The notes: generated from the letters alone by a model not told the origin. A stretch of 64,000 bases of DNA from JASLDZ01 sp964242895 (GCA_964242895.1 CAXTBN010000008.1:1-64000), one strand, 5' to 3'; counted from the stretch's first letter, positions 26,353 to 34,876 are shown. Made by a program: numbers and translations.

Positions 26353-28137
26353 CTACGCCGCGAAAGCTTCGGCGGGCAGTGACATCATCGTGTCCGCGCC
26401 CGTCTTGAGCTTGGCGAGGTGCGCCGCGCCCTCGGGCGCGATGCGCTCGGCGAAGTAGCGGGCGGTGACCAGCTTGTGCGCGTAGAAGGGGTCGGCCTCG
26501 CCCGCCGCGATCTTCGCCTGTGCCGCGACCGCCATCTTCAGCCACATCAGCGACAGCGCCGTGAGGCCGAACAGGTGCAGGTAGTCGGTGGAGGCGGCGC
26601 CCGCGTTGTCCGGGTTGGCCATGCCGTTCTGCATCAGCCAGAAGGTCGCCTCCTGCAGCTGCGCCTTCAGGCCGGAGAGGCTGTCGGCGAAGGGCTTGGC
26701 GTCAGCGGGCGCCTCGGCCACCGCGGCGTCCACGTCGGCGAAGAAGCTCATGGCCGCGCGCCCGCCCTTGGCGGCGAGCTTGCGGCCGACGAGGTCCAGC
26801 GCCTGCACGCCGTTGGTGCCCTCGTAGATCAGGGCGATGCGGCAGTCGCGCAGGTACTGACTGACGGGAAAGTGCTCGGTGAAGCCGGAGCCGCCGTGCA
26901 CCTGCATGGCGTCCTTGCAGACGGCGAACCCCTTCTCGGTCAGGAAGGCTTTCACCACGGGCGTCAGCAGACCCATGTAGTCGGCCGCCTTCTCCGCCTG
27001 CGCGGCGTCGGGGCTGGCCTGCAGGTCGCCCTGCAGCGCGGTCCACAGCATGAAGGCGCGGCCGCCTTCGTTGAGCGCGCGGGCGTCCATCAGCATGCGG
27101 CGCACGTCGGGGTGGACGACGATGGGGTCGGCGGGGCCGTCCGGGTTCTTCGGCCCGGTGAGCGAGCGGCCCTGCAGGCGATCCAGCGCGAAGGCGGCGG
27201 CAGCCTGGTAGGCGGCCTCGCCCTGGGCGAGGCCCTGCACGCCGACGCCGAGGCGGGCCTCGTTCATCATCACGAACATGAGCTTCAGGCCGGAGTTCTC
27301 CGGACCCACGATCCAGCCCTGCGCGTCCTCGTAGGCCATCACGCAGGTGGCGTTGCCGTGGATGCCCATTTTCTCTTCAAGCCCGACGCACGCCACGCCG
27401 TTGCGCACGCCGGGAGCGCCTTGGGCGTCCGGGATAAACTTGGGCACGATGAACAGACTGATGCCCTTCACGCCCGCGGGCGCGCCCTCGATGCGGGCCA
27501 GCACGAGGTGCACGATGTTGTCCGCCATGTCGTGCTCGCCGCCCGAGATCCAGATCTTCTGGCCGGTGATGCGGTAGGACCCGTCCGCCTGCGGGACCGC
27601 TTTGGTGCGCAGCAGTCCCAGGTCGGTGCCGCACTGCGGCTCGGTCAGGTTCATGGTGCCGCCCCACTCGCCCGAGACGAGCTTGGGGCAGTAGAGCGCC
27701 TTCTGTTCGTCCGACCCGCCCTCGTGGATGGCGGCGTAGCAGCCGTGCGTCAGGCCCGGGTACATGCCGAAAGCCATGTTGGCGGCCGACTGCATCTCGG
27801 CGAAGGCCATGGACACCACGTTGGGCAGCCCCTGCCCGCCGTAAGCCGGGTCTGAGCCCAGCGCCGGCCAGCCCGCCTCCACCATTTGGCGGTAGGCGTC
27901 CTTGAACCCCTCCGGCGTCTTGACCGTGTTGTCCGCCGACCAAGTGCAGCCCTCCACGTCGCCGACGTGGTTCAGCGGCGCGAGCACGCCCTCGGCGAAC
28001 TTGGCGGCCTCCTCCAGCACCTGCTCCACCGTCTCGGCGGAAGCGTCGGCGAAGCCGGGCAGGTTGGCGTGGGCGTCCAGGTTCAAGACGTCGCGCAGGA
28101 CGAACATCTGGTCGCGGACGGGGGCGCGGTAAGGCAT
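26353..28137 (-). CDS. Acyl-CoA dehydrogenase
   Basis: The 594-residue FAD enzyme introduces the first double bond of beta-oxidation. It belongs to the long acyl-CoA dehydrogenase type with a C-terminal extension beyond the usual 380 residues. Visible blocks are NLTEPQCGTDLGLLRT, KIWISGGEHD, the MQVHGGSGFTEHFPV segment and the catalytic glutamate in LIYEGTNGVQALDL. It is the first enzyme gene of the operon, 10 bases after the MerR gene stop. Electrons would pass to ETF, which is not encoded in this window. Confidence 0.94.
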   Translation of the reverse strand: MPYRAPVRDQMFVLRDVLNLDAHANLPGFADASAETVEQVLEEAAKFAEGVLAPLNHVGDVEGCTWSADNTVKTPEGFKDAYRQMVEAGWPALGSDPAYGGQGLPNVVSMAFAEMQSAANMAFGMYPGLTHGCYAAIHEGGSDEQKALYCPKLVSGEWGGTMNLTEPQCGTDLGLLRTKAVPQADGSYRITGQKIWISGGEHDMADNIVHLVLARIEGAPAGVKGISLFIVPKFIPDAQGAPGVRNGVACVGLEEKMGIHGNATCVMAYEDAQGWIVGPENSGLKLMFVMMNEARLGVGVQGLAQGEAAYQAAAAFALDRLQGRSLTGPKNPDGPADPIVVHPDVRRMLMDARALNEGGRAFMLWTALQGDLQASPDAAQAEKAADYMGLLTPVVKAFLTEKGFAVCKDAMQVHGGSGFTEHFPVSQYLRDCRIALIYEGTNGVQALDLVGRKLAAKGGRAAMSFFADVDAAVAEAPADAKPFADSLSGLKAQLQEATFWLMQNGMANPDNAGAASTDYLHLFGLTALSLMWLKMAVAAQAKIAAGEADPFYAHKLVTARYFAERIAPEGAAHLAKLKTGADTMMSLPAEAFAA

Positions 28138-28147
28138 CGAGGTCTCG

Positions 28148-28624
28148 TCAGTCGTGCGGGTGGGCGTCGCCGAGGCCGGCGCGTAGGACGGTGGCGTAAT
28201 CCTCGGCCTGCGGCAGCAGGTCGGGGCGGATGGCGGAGAGCTTGGCCTCCAGGCGCGAGGCGCCCGTCTCGAGGGTCACCAGAGCGCGGTCGATGTCCTC
28301 CCGCTGGGCGTGCAGCGCCAGGATGCGCTCGCGCACCTTGGGCAGGGTGGCGGCCATCTGCGCGGCCCCGCCATCGTTCTCGTCGTAGAGATCGAGCAGT
28401 TCGCGCAGGTCGGCCAAGCTGAAGCCCAGGCGCTTGCCCTGCATGATCAGCCCCAGCCTCGCCCGGTCGCGCGGGCCGTAGACGCGGTTCAGCCCGTCGC
28501 GCGCCGGGCTGAGCAGCCCCTTGTCCTCATAGAAGCGCAGCGCGCGCGCGGTGGCGCCGAACTCGATGCAGAGCTGGCGGATCGTCCAGGTGCGGTCGAG
28601 CGCGCGGCGGAGGGCGGCTGGCAT
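28148..28624 (-). CDS. MerR family regulator of the fatty-acid oxidation operon
   Basis: The 158-residue protein has a MerR winged helix at residues about 13-70 (WTIRQLCIEFGATARALRFYEDKG) and a long coiled-coil dimer helix. It lacks a metal-binding cysteine tail. Its size and its place upstream of acyl-CoA dehydrogenase, dienoyl-CoA-reductase-like, thiolase and fadJ genes recall the LiuR-type regulators of proteobacterial acyl-CoA catabolism. I start it at the ATG at 28624, where typical MerR sequence follows. A longer frame upstream adds a basic tail without family character. An operator-like dyad lies 43 bases upstream, suggesting autoregulation. Confidence 0.88.
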   Translation of the reverse strand: MPAALRRALDRTWTIRQLCIEFGATARALRFYEDKGLLSPARDGLNRVYGPRDRARLGLIMQGKRLGFSLADLRELLDLYDENDGGAAQMAATLPKVRERILALHAQREDIDRALVTLETGASRLEAKLSAIRPDLLPQAEDYATVLRAGLGDAHPHD

Positions 28625-28653
28625 GAGGGCGGTTCCGCGACGAAGACCGCGGG

Positions 28654-28682
28654 CATTTAGCTTCCCCTTACGCAAACGTCAA
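28654..28682 (-). promoter_or_regulatory. Promoter and MerR/LiuR-like operator of the fatty-acid operon
   Basis: Read on the minus strand, TTGACG (28682-28677) is followed after 17 bases by TAAATG (28659-28654), a good housekeeping promoter for the MerR gene and its operon. The -35 box overlaps the dyad TTGACGTTTGCGTAAG (28682-28667), which resembles the published LiuR-type sites of the TTGACGTnnACGTAA kind. The likely ligand-binding regulator is the MerR protein itself. Confidence 0.6.
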
Positions 28683-28758
28683 CCTACGCGCTCAACCTTG
28701 ACGCGAGTCTTGGAAGTGTTCAGCTTTCGGGAGTGCCTCACGCACCCGGAGACCACTC

Positions 28759-29118
28759 ATGAAGCGCGCAGACATCGCCCGCCACGTCGCCCAGCATCTG
28801 TTTACGGCGGAGGACGCCCTGGACGTCACCATCCGCGACTTCGCCCGGCTGACGGCCGAGCTGATGGAGGCGCGCACGCGCATGGGGCTGTCCGCCGCCG
28901 TCGGGCCCGAGGTCGTGGCGCGGGCGGCGTCCGTGCAGGCCGCGCTGGCGGACGCCCGCACCGAGGCGGCCGCCCTGCACGCCGCCCTCGCCGCGGTGAA
29001 GGACGGCGTGGGCCTGCGCACCGTCGCGGTGGGGGCAGGCGACAAGGGCGACGATCCGGACGCCGTGCCCATGTGGCCGCTCGGCGCGACGGTCCAGCCC
29101 CTGCGCGCGGCCGGCTGA
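28759..29118 (+). CDS. Conserved hypothetical protein
   Basis: The 119-residue soluble protein is mostly helical: residues 1-40 (ADIARHVAQHLFTAEDALD) and a long Ala-rich helix at 45-85. It ends with a GAGDKGDDPDAVPMWPLG loop. It has no cysteine and no signal peptide. The family is not recognised. The ATG has ggag upstream. It diverges from the MerR gene, and a ttgacg element at 28698-28703 may serve as its -35 box. Confidence 0.65.
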   Translation: MKRADIARHVAQHLFTAEDALDVTIRDFARLTAELMEARTRMGLSAAVGPEVVARAASVQAALADARTEAAALHAALAAVKDGVGLRTVAVGAGDKGDDPDAVPMWPLGATVQPLRAAG

Positions 29119-29126
29119 GGCGCCCC

Positions 29127-29189
29127 GCCCCTCCGCACGGCGGCCCGTAAGGGCTTGGAATGACGGGGCGGAGGGGCTACAGCCCCGTC
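29127..29189 (+). promoter_or_regulatory. Competing hairpins in the ctaC leader
   Basis: Two perfect inverted repeats share sequence. Gcccctccg at 29127-29135 pairs with cggaggggc at 29169-29177. Gacggggc at 29162-29169 pairs with gccccgtc at 29182-29189. Base 29169 belongs to both, and the right arm of the first lies in the loop of the second, so they cannot form together. The rest of the 163-base gap before ctaC shows nothing else distinct. Confidence 0.4.
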
Positions 29190-29281
29190 CAGAACGGGCG
29201 CGGGGCCGGCTGGCGCCGACGGTTTCGCCGCGGCGCGCCGCCCCGCCCTCGACGACGATCCAAGAGGCTGAAAAGGCGCCC

Positions 29282-30364
29282 ATGTCCGCAACGACCCCGA
29301 GTCGGGGAGCGACCCTCACGACCGCCGGCCTGGCCACCGGCGTGCTCCTCCTGTTCTCGGCCGCGGGCGCCCGCGCGGCGGACCTCCTGGGCCAGCCCAC
29401 GCCGGGCGCCATCGGCATGCAGCCGGGCGCGTCGCCCCTGCGCCACTCGGCGATCTGGTTCAACGACTGGGTGCTGACGCCCATCATCGTGGCCATCTGC
29501 CTGTTCGTGCTGGCGCTGCTGGCGTGGGTGGTCTTCAGGTTCAACGCCAAGGCGAACCCGACCCCCGCGCGCTTCACTCACAACACGGCGGTCGAGATCG
29601 TCTGGACGCTCGCGCCCGTCCTGATCCTGATGTTCATCGCCATCTTCTCGTTCCGGCTGCTGTACGCCTATCACGACATGCCCAAGCCCGATGTGACCGT
29701 GAAGGTGACCGGCAACCAGTGGTACTGGACTTACGAGTATCCGGAGGCCGGCGGCTTCTCCTTCGACTCGATCCCGCTCAAGGAAAAGGAGGCCGAGGCC
29801 AAGGGCCCGGGCCTGTACCGCTTGGCCGTGGACAACCCGATGGTGGTGCCCGTGCACGCCAACGTGCAGGTGCTGGCCACCGGCGCCGACGTGCTGCACT
29901 CCTTCTTCGTGCCGGCGTTCGGCATCCAGGAGACGACCATCCCGGGACGCATCAACCAGACCGGGTTCTACACCGAGCGCGAAGGCGTCTATTACGGCCA
30001 GTGTAACGAGCTCTGCGGCGTGAACCACAGCTTCATGCCCATCGAGATCGACGTGGTCAGCCCCGCCAAGTACCAAGCCTGGCTCGCGGGCCACACCAAG
30101 AAGACCCCCGCCGCCGTCGCCGCGAACACGGGCGCTTCGCCCACTCCGACGCCCGTCGCCGGCCAAGCCGCCACGGGCGCCACGGGCGCCACGCCGCCGG
30201 TGAACGGCCCGAACGGCGCCACGGTCGGCCCTGTCGCCGGCGCGGCCGCCTCGCCGGCCGCCGCCGCCCCCGCTCCGGCCGCGCAGACCGGCCCGCTGGG
30301 CAAGGCCAAGGTCGCCCCCGCGACCAAGCCGGTGTCGGCCAACGCCGCCTCGCCGGCCGGCTGA
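29282..30364 (+). CDS. ctaC: Cytochrome c oxidase subunit II
   Basis: Subunit II carries the CuA centre that takes electrons from cytochrome c at the inner membrane. The 360-residue protein has a signal peptide (to about residue 32), two transmembrane helices (about 62-86 and 104-128) and a periplasmic cupredoxin domain. The CuA ligands are His206 (LHSFF), Cys241, Cys245, His249 and Met252. Residues 272-360 form an Ala/Pro/Thr/Gly-rich low-complexity tail that ordinary CoxB proteins lack or have much shorter. It opens the oxidase locus and is followed 47 bases later by ctaD. Confidence 0.96.
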   Translation: MSATTPSRGATLTTAGLATGVLLLFSAAGARAADLLGQPTPGAIGMQPGASPLRHSAIWFNDWVLTPIIVAICLFVLALLAWVVFRFNAKANPTPARFTHNTAVEIVWTLAPVLILMFIAIFSFRLLYAYHDMPKPDVTVKVTGNQWYWTYEYPEAGGFSFDSIPLKEKEAEAKGPGLYRLAVDNPMVVPVHANVQVLATGADVLHSFFVPAFGIQETTIPGRINQTGFYTEREGVYYGQCNELCGVNHSFMPIEIDVVSPAKYQAWLAGHTKKTPAAVAANTGASPTPTPVAGQAATGATGATPPVNGPNGATVGPVAGAAASPAAAAPAPAAQTGPLGKAKVAPATKPVSANAASPAG

Positions 30365-30411
30365 CGCGTCCCTACATGCTCCTCCCCACCTCCCCGAACC
30401 TCTAGAGCGCC

Positions 30412-32088
30412 ATGGCCACCACCTACGCCGCCCACGAGGACCACGCCCACCACGAGCATGTGGCGCACAGCCACGTGCCGCCGTTCTGGACGCGCTGGTT
30501 TCTCTCCACCAACCACAAGGACATCGGCACGCTGTACCTGATCTTCGCCATCATGGCGGGGCTGGTCGGCGGCATGATCTCCGGCCTGATCCGCTGGGAG
30601 CTGGCCGCGCCGGGCATCCAGGTGTTCCGCCCCGGCTCGCTGATGGCGCAGTACCTGCCGCTCTTCGAGCCTTCGAACCACGGCTATAACGTCGCCATCA
30701 CCGCGCACGGGCTGATCATGATCTTCTTCATGGTCATGCCCGCCATGATCGGCGGGTTCGGCAACTGGTTCGTGCCGCTGATGATCGGGGCCCCCGACAT
30801 GGCGTTCCCGCGTATGAACAACATCAGCTTCTGGCTGCTGGTCGCCAGCTGGTGCCTGCTCTGCACCTCGCTGTTCGTCGACGGCGGACCGGGGCGCGGC
30901 TTCGGCGGCGGCTGGACCCTTTACGCGCCGCTCTCCACCACCGGCCACACCGGGCCGGCGATGGACGTTTTGATCCTGTCGCTGCACCTCGCCGGCGCGA
31001 GCTCGATCCTGGGCGCGATCAACTTCATCACCACCATCTTCAACATGCGCGCGCCGGGCATGACCCTGCACCGCATGCCGCTGTTCGCCTGGTCGGTGCT
31101 GATCACCGCCTTCCTGCTGCTGCTGTCGCTGCCCGTGCTGGCCGGCGCCATCACCATGCTGCTGACCGACCGCAACTTCGGCACGAGCTTCTTCAACGCG
31201 GCCGGCGGCGGCGACCCGATGATGTTCCAGCACCTGTTCTGGTTCTTCGGGCACCCTGAGGTCTACATCCTGATCCTGCCGGGCTTCGGCATCATCAGCC
31301 ACGTGGTCTCGACGTTCTCCAAGAAGCCGGTGTTCGGCTATCTCGCCATGGCCTACGCCATGGTCGCCATCGGCTTCGTCGGCTTCGTGGTGTGGGCCCA
31401 CCACATGTTCACCGTCGGCATGAACGTGAACCTGCAGGCCTACTTCGTGGCCGCCACCATGGTCATCGCGGTGCCCACAGGTGTGAAGATCTTCTCGTGG
31501 ATCGCCACCATGTGGGGCGGCTCGATCGAGTTCAAGACGCCCATGCTGTTCGCCACGGGCTTCATCTTCCTGTTCACCGTCGGCGGCGTCACCGGTGTGG
31601 TGCTGGCCAACGCCGGCCTCGACTACTCGCTGCACGCCACCTACTACGTGGTCGCGCACTTCCACTACGTGCTGTCGCTCGGTGCGGTGTTCGCCATCTT
31701 CGCGGGCTACTACTACTGGTTCGAGAAGATGTACGGCATCAAGTACAACGAGGCGCTCGGCTGCGTGCACTTCTGGCTGATGTTCGTCGGTGTGAACGTG
31801 ATCTTCTTCCCTCAGCACTTCCTGGGCCTGCAGGGCATGTCGCGCCGCTACGTCGACTATCCCGCGGCCTTCGCCTTCTGGAACAAGATTTCGTCAATCG
31901 GCTACATGATCACTGCAGTTGGCGTGCTGGTGTTCCTGGTCATGCTGGTCGAGGCCGCGGTGCGCCGCCGCAAGGGCGTGGCCAACCCCTGGGGCGTGGG
32001 CGCCACCACGCTGGAGTGGAGCCTGTCCTCGCCGCCGCCGTTCCACCAGTTCAACGAGCTTCCGGTGATCCACGCCGAGAAGCACTGA
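30412..32088 (+). CDS. ctaD: Cytochrome c oxidase subunit I
   Basis: Subunit I of 558 residues holds haem a and the haem a3-CuB site and pumps protons. The haem a ligand His lies in TAHGLIMIFFMVMPAM. The CuB/Tyr cross-link region is FWFFGHPEVYILILPGFG with the D/K-pathway residues typical of A-type oxidases. The HH pair lies in VWAHHMFTVG and the haem ligands in VVAHFHYVLS. About twelve transmembrane helices are visible. The N-terminus is His-rich (AHEDHAHHEHVAHSH). A tctag element lies 10 bases before the ATG. A strong terminator follows the gene. Confidence 0.97.
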   Translation: MATTYAAHEDHAHHEHVAHSHVPPFWTRWFLSTNHKDIGTLYLIFAIMAGLVGGMISGLIRWELAAPGIQVFRPGSLMAQYLPLFEPSNHGYNVAITAHGLIMIFFMVMPAMIGGFGNWFVPLMIGAPDMAFPRMNNISFWLLVASWCLLCTSLFVDGGPGRGFGGGWTLYAPLSTTGHTGPAMDVLILSLHLAGASSILGAINFITTIFNMRAPGMTLHRMPLFAWSVLITAFLLLLSLPVLAGAITMLLTDRNFGTSFFNAAGGGDPMMFQHLFWFFGHPEVYILILPGFGIISHVVSTFSKKPVFGYLAMAYAMVAIGFVGFVVWAHHMFTVGMNVNLQAYFVAATMVIAVPTGVKIFSWIATMWGGSIEFKTPMLFATGFIFLFTVGGVTGVVLANAGLDYSLHATYYVVAHFHYVLSLGAVFAIFAGYYYWFEKMYGIKYNEALGCVHFWLMFVGVNVIFFPQHFLGLQGMSRRYVDYPAAFAFWNKISSIGYMITAVGVLVFLVMLVEAAVRRRKGVANPWGVGATTLEWSLSSPPPFHQFNELPVIHAEKH

Positions 32089-32102
32089 CGGCTCCCGCCC
32101 GC

Positions 32103-32125
32103 CCGCGGCCTTGAAGGGGCCGCGG
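32103..32125 (+). terminator. First hairpin after ctaD
   Basis: The arms ccgcggcc (32103-32110) and ggccgcgg (32118-32125) form an eight-base stem with a seven-base loop 15 bases after the ctaD stop. There is no T-run, so on its own it may act as a 3'-end stabiliser or pause hairpin ahead of the stronger terminator downstream. Confidence 0.45.
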
Positions 32126-32144
32126 ATCGGGTGTCTTCCCCTCC

Positions 32145-32186
32145 GGGCGCGCGGACCTGCAGACGGTCCGCGCGCCCTTCGCTTTT
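32145..32186 (+). terminator. Intrinsic terminator between ctaD and ctaB
   Basis: A perfect 13-base GC-rich stem (gggcgcgcggacc at 32145-32157 with its complement at 32165-32177, seven-base loop) is followed by ttcgctttt. This is a canonical rho-independent terminator inside the oxidase locus. It would end most transcripts after the structural genes ctaCD and leave lower expression for the assembly genes. Confidence 0.8.
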
Positions 32187-32201
32187 CCGGGACTCCCCAC
32201 C

Positions 32202-33182
32202 TTGCCCGCCCCCCTGTCCCCCAGCGCCGCCGACCTCGCCGCCTCCGCCGAGACGGCCGCGATCGCGCGCCCGGGCGACTACCTGGCGCTGCTCAAGCCG
32301 CGCGTGATGTCGCTGGTGGTGTTCACCGGCCTGACGGGCCTGGTCTGCGCCGACACGCGCATGAACCCGCTCATGGCGGCGGTGGCCGTGCTGTGCATCG
32401 CGGTCGGCGCGGGCGCGAGCGGCGCGCTCAACATGGCGCACGAGGCCGACCTGGACGCGCGCATGAAGCGCACCGCGCGCCGTCCCACCGCCACAGGCCG
32501 CATCCCCACCGCCGAGGCCGCGGGCCTGGGCGTGGTGCTGGCCATGTTCTCCGTGGCCACCATGGCGCTGGCGACGACCCTGCTGGCCGCCGCCCTGCTG
32601 GCGGCCACCATCGCCTTCTACGCGATCGTCTACACGCGCTGGCTGAAGCGGGCGACGCCGCAGAACATCGTCATCGGCGGCGCGGCGGGCGCCCTGCCCC
32701 CCGTGGTCGGCTGGGCCGCGGCGAGCGGGCACGCGCCCCTGGACGCCTGGCTGCTGTTCCTGATCATCTTCCTGTGGACGCCGCCGCACTTCTGGGCGCT
32801 CGGCCTCTACACGACGGAGGATTACGCGAGCGCGGGCGTGCCCATGCTGCCCGTGGTGCACGGCGCCAAAGCGACGCGGCTGCAGATCCTGCTCTACAGC
32901 GGTCTGCTGGCCGCGGCCGGCGCGGCGCCGCTCTTCACCGGCCTGGGCGGACGAATCTACGCCGTCGCTTCGCTGGGAGGAGGCGCCGTGTTCCTGGCGC
33001 TGGCGCTCCGCCTGTTCCTCTCCAAGGCGGGCGACGTGGCGATCACCGGCCCGGGCGGGCTCTACGCCCGGCGCGAGGGCGGGCGCGAGGCGCGCGACCT
33101 GTTCGCCTGGTCGATCCTCTACCTGTTCGCCGTGTTCGCCGCGCTCCTGGTCGAGCACCTGCTCAAGGGGGCCGGCCTGTGA
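32202..33182 (+). CDS. ctaB: Protohaem IX farnesyltransferase
   Basis: CtaB converts haem b to haem O, the precursor of the haem A used by this oxidase. The 326-residue membrane protein of the UbiA superfamily has the first Asp-rich motif NMAHEADLDARMKRTARRP and the second region EDYASAGVPMLPVVHG, with about nine helices. It starts at a TTG at 32202, with no ATG or GTG earlier that keeps the usual length; the family core DYLALLKPRVMSLVVFTG begins near residue 26. Its stop overlaps the coxF start (gtga). Confidence 0.93.
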   Translation: MPAPLSPSAADLAASAETAAIARPGDYLALLKPRVMSLVVFTGLTGLVCADTRMNPLMAAVAVLCIAVGAGASGALNMAHEADLDARMKRTARRPTATGRIPTAEAAGLGVVLAMFSVATMALATTLLAAALLAATIAFYAIVYTRWLKRATPQNIVIGGAAGALPPVVGWAAASGHAPLDAWLLFLIIFLWTPPHFWALGLYTTEDYASAGVPMLPVVHGAKATRLQILLYSGLLAAAGAAPLFTGLGGRIYAVASLGGGAVFLALALRLFLSKAGDVAITGPGGLYARREGGREARDLFAWSILYLFAVFAALLVEHLLKGAGL

Positions 33183-33331
33183 CCTCGCCCGATCCCTTCG
33201 GCGAGGGCCGCGCCGCCGCGCGCGCGCGGCGGCTGCGCTCGCTCGGCATCGCCCTGGCGCTGGTCGCCTTCATCGTCCTGATCTTCGTGGTCAGCGTCGC
33301 CCGCCTGACGGCCAACGCGCACCATGGCTGA
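33179..33331 (+). CDS. CoxF-like small oxidase assembly protein
   Basis: A 50-residue protein from a GTG at 33179 that overlaps the ctaB stop. It has a basic N-terminal segment and one transmembrane helix (LGIALALVAFIVLIFVVSVA, about residues 23-42), with a short periplasmic end. A small single-helix protein at exactly this place between ctaB and ctaG is annotated as CoxF in many alphaproteobacteria; its molecular role is not defined. Its stop overlaps the ctaG start region by eight bases. Confidence 0.75.
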   Translation: MTSPDPFGEGRAAARARRLRSLGIALALVAFIVLIFVVSVARLTANAHHG

Positions 33332-33857
33332 GCCCCGTCACCGCGCGCTGCTGGCCGCCTGCGTGGTCGGGGTCGCCGCCATGGTGGGGGCCGCCTACGC
33401 CTCGGTGCCGCTGTACCGCGCCTTCTGCCAAGCCACCGGCTTCAACGGCACGCCACGCCGCGGCGTCTCCGGCCCGCACGGGGCGGCGCTGGCGCAGCAG
33501 GTGACCGTGCGCTTCGACACCAACGTGCGCGGCCTGCCCTGGAGCTTCTCCGCCGACCAGACCACCCAGACCGTGCACATCGGCGCGCCGAACCAGGCCT
33601 ACTTCCGCGTGACCAACAACGGGGTCGCGGCGCTGACCGGCCGCGCCGTCTACAGCCTGGCCCCGGAGGTCGCGGCCGAGCACTTCATCAAGACGCAGTG
33701 CTTCTGCTTCGACGACCAGACCATACCGGCGGGCAAGACGGTCGAGTTCCCCGTCATCTACTACGTCGACCCGAAGTTCGCATCCGACCCGTCGACGCAG
33801 GCGCTGCAGGAGATCACCCTCTCCTACACCTTCTTCCCCGCGAAGAAGGCCGCCTAG
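33324..33857 (+). CDS. ctaG: Cytochrome c oxidase assembly protein (Cox11)
   Basis: CtaG delivers copper to the CuB site of subunit I. The 177-residue protein has an N-terminal membrane anchor (residues about 8-28), the YRAFCQATGFNG segment and the copper-binding CFCF motif in KTQCFCFDDQTI. The periplasmic immunoglobulin-like domain ends in LSYTFFPAK. The ATG at 33324 lies inside the end of coxF, so translation is coupled along ctaB-coxF-ctaG. Confidence 0.95.
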   Translation: MAEPRHRALLAACVVGVAAMVGAAYASVPLYRAFCQATGFNGTPRRGVSGPHGAALAQQVTVRFDTNVRGLPWSFSADQTTQTVHIGAPNQAYFRVTNNGVAALTGRAVYSLAPEVAAEHFIKTQCFCFDDQTIPAGKTVEFPVIYYVDPKFASDPSTQALQEITLSYTFFPAKKAA

Positions 33858-33873
33858 CCGCGCCCGCGAGGGC

Positions 33874-33902
33874 TTGGCGCGATGCGCCCGCGCCCGCTAT
33901 AG
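33874..33902 (+). promoter_or_regulatory. Candidate internal promoter for ctaE
   Basis: In the 105-base gap between ctaG and ctaE, ttggcg (33874-33879) and ctatag (33897-33902) are 17 bases apart and would drive ctaE. A long-range inverted repeat (cgcgcccgcg at 33859-33868 and its complement at 33915-33924) surrounds them. Confidence 0.45.
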
Positions 33903-33962
33903 CAGCCCTCTCCCCGCGGGCGCGTTGCACCCCGCGAGTTCAAGGACAGACGACCCGCCGCC

Positions 33963-34847
33963 ATGGCCGAAGCGCACCACGACGACGTCCAGCACGACTA
34001 CCACCTGGTCAGCCCAAGCCCCTGGCCGCTGGTGGGCTCCATCGCCGCCGTGGTGTGGGCGCTGGGGATGGTGGTGTTTATGAAGGGCCTGTTCGGCCTG
34101 CCCAAGGGTTTCCCCTGGGTGGCCGCGGCGGGCTTCGCCGGCATCCTCTACACCATGTTCGGCTGGTGGTCGGACGTCATCAAGGAAAGCCGCGAGGGCG
34201 ACCACACGCCGGTGGTCTCGATCGGCCTTCGTTACGGCATGATCCTGTTCATCGCCTCCGAGGTGATGTTCTTCGTGGCGTGGTTCTGGATGTTCTTCGA
34301 GATGGCGCTGTTCCATCACGACCGGACGTTCTCGGCCATCGACGAGGTGCGAAACGCCTGGGGGGCTTGGCCTCCCAAGGGCGTGGAGGTGCTGGACCCG
34401 TGGCACTTCCCGCTGATCAATACGCTGACGCTGCTGCTGTCGGGCACCACGGTCACCTGGGCGCACCACGCGGTGCTGGAGGGTGACCGCAAGTCGGCCA
34501 AGACGGCGCTCTGGCTGACCTGCATCCTGGGCGCGGCCTTCACCTGCATCCAGGCCTACGAGTACCGCGAGATCCTCACGGAGAAGCTGTTCTTCAACGA
34601 GACCGCCGCCAACAGCGGCCTCTACGGCTCCAGCTTCTTCATGGCGACGGGCTTCCACGGCTTCCACGTGCTGATCGGCACCATCTTCCTGGCGATCTGC
34701 CTGATGCGCCTCTACGCGGGCCAGATGACGCCGACCAAGCACTTCGGCTTCGAGGCCGCGGCCTGGTACTGGCACTTCGTGGACGTGGTCTGGCTGTTCC
34801 TGTTCGCCTTCATCTACGTGATGTTCGGCGCGCACGTCGCGCATTGA
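33963..34847 (+). CDS. ctaE: Cytochrome c oxidase subunit III
   Basis: Subunit III of 294 residues has seven transmembrane helices. It carries the conserved FIASEVMFFVAWFWMFF helix with the membrane glutamate, the HHAVLEGDR loop and the FHGFHVLIGT helix. It stabilises the catalytic core and the proton-uptake path. Its N-terminus (AEAHHDDVQHDYHLV) is His- and Asp-rich as in other alphaproteobacteria. A strong hairpin follows the stop. Confidence 0.96.
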   Translation: MAEAHHDDVQHDYHLVSPSPWPLVGSIAAVVWALGMVVFMKGLFGLPKGFPWVAAAGFAGILYTMFGWWSDVIKESREGDHTPVVSIGLRYGMILFIASEVMFFVAWFWMFFEMALFHHDRTFSAIDEVRNAWGAWPPKGVEVLDPWHFPLINTLTLLLSGTTVTWAHHAVLEGDRKSAKTALWLTCILGAAFTCIQAYEYREILTEKLFFNETAANSGLYGSSFFMATGFHGFHVLIGTIFLAICLMRLYAGQMTPTKHFGFEAAAWYWHFVDVVWLFLFAFIYVMFGAHVAH

Positions 34848-34876
34848 CGCGGGCCTCGTCCCCGACGGCCACCTCC

